From Candidatus Ethanoperedens thermophilum (GTDB taxonomy: Archaea > Halobacteriota > Methanosarcinia > Methanosarcinales > EX4572-44), in the NCBI GenBank assembly GCA_012910725.1, contig WNEG01000047.1, positions 1 through 7,399 on the forward strand: 7,399 nucleotides of DNA. The letters run 5' to 3'. Shown one piece after another: positions 6,254 through 7,399 of this stretch. The notes under the pieces are model-generated. The model did no database searches. It saw only the letters and a list, made by a program, of their open reading frames with translations, and was not told where the DNA came from. Made by a program: the position numbers and the translations under genes. How positions within the stretch are numbered: the stretch's first letter is position 1; every line of letters begins with the position of its first letter.

Positions 6254-6274
6254 CTCGATTGCGAAGCAATCGAG
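6254..6274. repeat. Perfect 9-base-pair hairpin with GAA loop in the FAH leader
   Basis: CTCGATTGC (6254-6262) pairs exactly with GCAATCGAG (6266-6274) around GAA. A weaker outer stem, CTTGAT (6240-6245) with ATCAAG (6285-6290), can extend it. The tip GCGAAGC is known in structural work as an unusually stable DNA mini-hairpin. It falls downstream of the TATA-like box at 6217, so it would be in the FAH messenger leader, 40 bases before the start codon. It has no T-run after it, so it is not a plain intrinsic terminator. It could be a leader structure, an operator or a small dispersed palindrome. Confidence 0.6.
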
Positions 6275-6314
6275 TGCTGCAGTAATCAAGGCTCAAAACA
6301 ATACAGGATTGATA

Positions 6315-7052
6315 ATGATAATCGGACATTTCAAGTATGGAGAGAAAACGTTTTATGCTAACGTTAAAGGATGCACCGTATATGCAACTCGCGGACTGTG
6401 CGAAGACACCTACAACCTATCACAGCTAACAACACTCCCTCCCACAAAACCAAGTAAGATCGTTTGTCTCGGCTTAAACTACCAGGATCATGCAGAAGAA
6501 GTCAACATGAAAACACCAGAAAAACCACTCATATTCTTAAAACCACCTTCAGCAATGATTGCTCATAACGACAAAATCATCTATCCTGAGACAGTAAAAC
6601 AGCTTGATTACGAAGCAGAACTTGCAGTCATTATCGGAAAACGCTGCAAAAACATCAAAGTAAAAAAAGCAGATGATGTTATCTTTGGGTACACATGCTT
6701 TAATGATATTACAGCACGGGATTTCCAGCGAGTAGATGGACAATGGACACGGGCAAAGGGCTACGACACGTTTGCACCAATTGGACCATACATTATTACT
6801 GACGTCGATCCACACAACCTCAGCATCAAAACGCGTGTGAATGGAAAAGTCAAACAAGACTCCAACACCAGAAACATGATCTTCAGTATACCAGAAGTCA
6901 TTGAATTCATTTCAAACATCATGACACTAGAGAAGGGAGATGTTATAGCAACAGGCACGCCAGCAGGAGTTGGCGAACTATTTGATAGGGACCAGGTAGA
7001 AGTAGAGATAGAACACATTGGCATACTCAAAAATACAGTGATAAAAGAGTGA
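6315..7052 (+). CDS. Fumarylacetoacetate hydrolase (FAH) family protein
   Basis: A 245-residue soluble enzyme of the FAH superfamily, in the size range of the FAHD1/YcgM and HpcE-like members. Family marks are KIVCLGLNYQDHAEE (48-62, with His59), PLIFLKPPSAMI (71-82), DYEAELAVIIGK (98-109), FNDITARDFQ (129-138), TRAKGYDTFAPIGPYIIT (145-162) and GDVIATGTPAGVGE (208-221). Glu100, Glu102 and Asp131 are the expected divalent-metal ligands and Lys148 the conserved active-site lysine. Members hydrolyse or decarboxylate 2-oxo or beta-diketo acids, including acylpyruvates and oxaloacetate; the exact substrate cannot be told. I prefer the ATG at 6315 because AGGA (6305-6308) is 6 bases before it; a TTG at 6309 would touch the AGGA. 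Divergence from pyruvate phosphate dikinase fits a reaction yielding pyruvate, but that is inference. Confidence 0.93.
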   Translation: MIIGHFKYGEKTFYANVKGCTVYATRGLCEDTYNLSQLTTLPPTKPSKIVCLGLNYQDHAEEVNMKTPEKPLIFLKPPSAMIAHNDKIIYPETVKQLDYEAELAVIIGKRCKNIKVKKADDVIFGYTCFNDITARDFQRVDGQWTRAKGYDTFAPIGPYIITDVDPHNLSIKTRVNGKVKQDSNTRNMIFSIPEVIEFISNIMTLEKGDVIATGTPAGVGELFDRDQVEVEIEHIGILKNTVIKE

Positions 7053-7085
7053 ACCACTCATATTTGTTTTGAGCTTATTTTTCTA
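7047..7085 (+). terminator. Small hairpin and T-rich tract between convergent genes
   Basis: GAGTG (7047-7051, overlapping the FAH stop) can pair with CACTC (7055-7059) around AAC. T-rich sequence follows, with TTGTTTT and then TTATTTTTCTATAT. The FAH gene and the hydrolase gene converge here with only 49 bases between their stops, so a terminator is expected. A five-pair stem is weak; the T-rich run is the better signal, as archaeal termination often relies on it alone. Confidence 0.35.
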
Positions 7086-7101
7086 TATAAATACAACATT
7101 T

Positions 7102-7399
7102 TTATTCGGCTTTTCTGAATGATAAGAGTTCTTTTTTCAATACAGGCTGCATCTGCTTACTATACCCATGAGCATTTCCAGATACGACATGGAAAGCTTT
7201 TGGTTCGCCTGCCTTTTGATATGTGCGCTCTGCAAGTTCAATTGGTATAATTGAGTCGTTGTTTGCATGCATCAATACAAGTTTTTTAGGTGGCAGTAGC
7301 GGTAGATAGGTATCAGGATCAATCGAGTAATAGAATTTTCGCATATTGTCTTGTGCGTTTCGAGGAATCTGCTCTTTAGTATCATTTAAGCGAAACCAA
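7102..7399 (-). CDS. Alpha/beta hydrolase, C-terminal part (cut by window end)
   Basis: The frame is open to the window edge, showing the last 98 residues; the start and the nucleophile Ser motif lie outside. Near the end, KKLVLMHANNDSIIPIELAE carries the strand-loop with the likely catalytic Asp (in NNDSIIP), and HVVSGNAHGYS carries the catalytic His. An Asp in a [GN]xDxxxP loop followed some 30 residues later by His in a G-x-x-HG context is the standard C-terminal half of a serine alpha/beta hydrolase of the Peptidase_S9/Hydrolase_4 type, often acting on esters or acyl groups. An ATG at 7344 lies inside the conserved domain and is not the start, since W-F-R-L-N-D-T-K-E continues upstream. 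It converges on the FAH gene. The substrate cannot be inferred. Confidence 0.85.
   Translation of the reverse strand, partial: WFRLNDTKEQIPRNAQDNMRKFYYSIDPDTYLPLLPPKKLVLMHANNDSIIPIELAERTYQKAGEPKAFHVVSGNAHGYSKQMQPVLKKELLSFRKAE

Overview
The window is AT-rich and reads as a piece of an uncultivated prokaryote, most likely an archaeon. Pointers are a DUF5320-type coiled-coil protein next to a small DsrE protein, a MIP18/DUF59-type gene (broken here), TATA-like boxes in front of genes, and the relic of a secreted-protein tail resembling archaeal PEF-type sorting signals. None of these is decisive, and an anaerobic bacterium is not excluded. No rRNA, tRNA, CRISPR array or intact mobile element was seen.

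Layout. (1) Bases 81-727, minus strand: a two-gene unit, a DsrE/DsrF-like protein followed 32 bases later by a DUF5320-like protein, ending in a GC stem with a T-rich tail. The DsrE gene seems to start at a non-standard ACG codon. (2) Bases 741-1196: no convincing intact gene; a possible YHS-like relic, promoter-like AT-rich sequence and a possible insertion-sequence end. (3) Bases 1185-2991, plus strand: a unit whose first gene, a MIP18/DUF59 protein, is broken by one frameshift and two stops while keeping a perfect ribosome binding site. A class I SAM methyltransferase follows, and then, overlapping by ATGA, a TrmO/TsaA-family methyltransferase with an extra N-terminal helical domain of about 105 residues. 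(4) Bases 2992-3515: non-coding, with a large imperfect palindrome resembling an integron attC site, the decayed end of a membrane-anchored secreted protein, and a cluster of CCACGAGAT repeats. (5) Bases 3516-6164, minus strand: a complete pyruvate phosphate dikinase. (6) Bases 6165-6314: a divergent control region with back-to-back TATA-like boxes, a 12-base dyad and a strong hairpin. (7) Bases 6315-7052, plus strand: a fumarylacetoacetate hydrolase family enzyme. (8) Bases 7102-7399, minus strand: the C-terminal part of an alpha/beta hydrolase running off the window.

How the genes may work together. Pyruvate phosphate dikinase links pyruvate and phosphoenolpyruvate, and the divergently transcribed FAH-family enzyme may act on a 2-oxo acid such as oxaloacetate or an acylpyruvate, so the pair could share control. 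The left half has sulfur-relay and iron-sulfur-assembly type genes (DsrE, DUF5320, DUF59 relic) next to two coupled SAM-dependent methyltransferases. That grouping is suggestive, but its purpose cannot be read from the sequence. The unexplained content lies mostly in the gaps: two ssDNA-foldable palindromes sharing the same GCGAAGC tip, and several gene relics, which mark this as a locus that has been rearranged.
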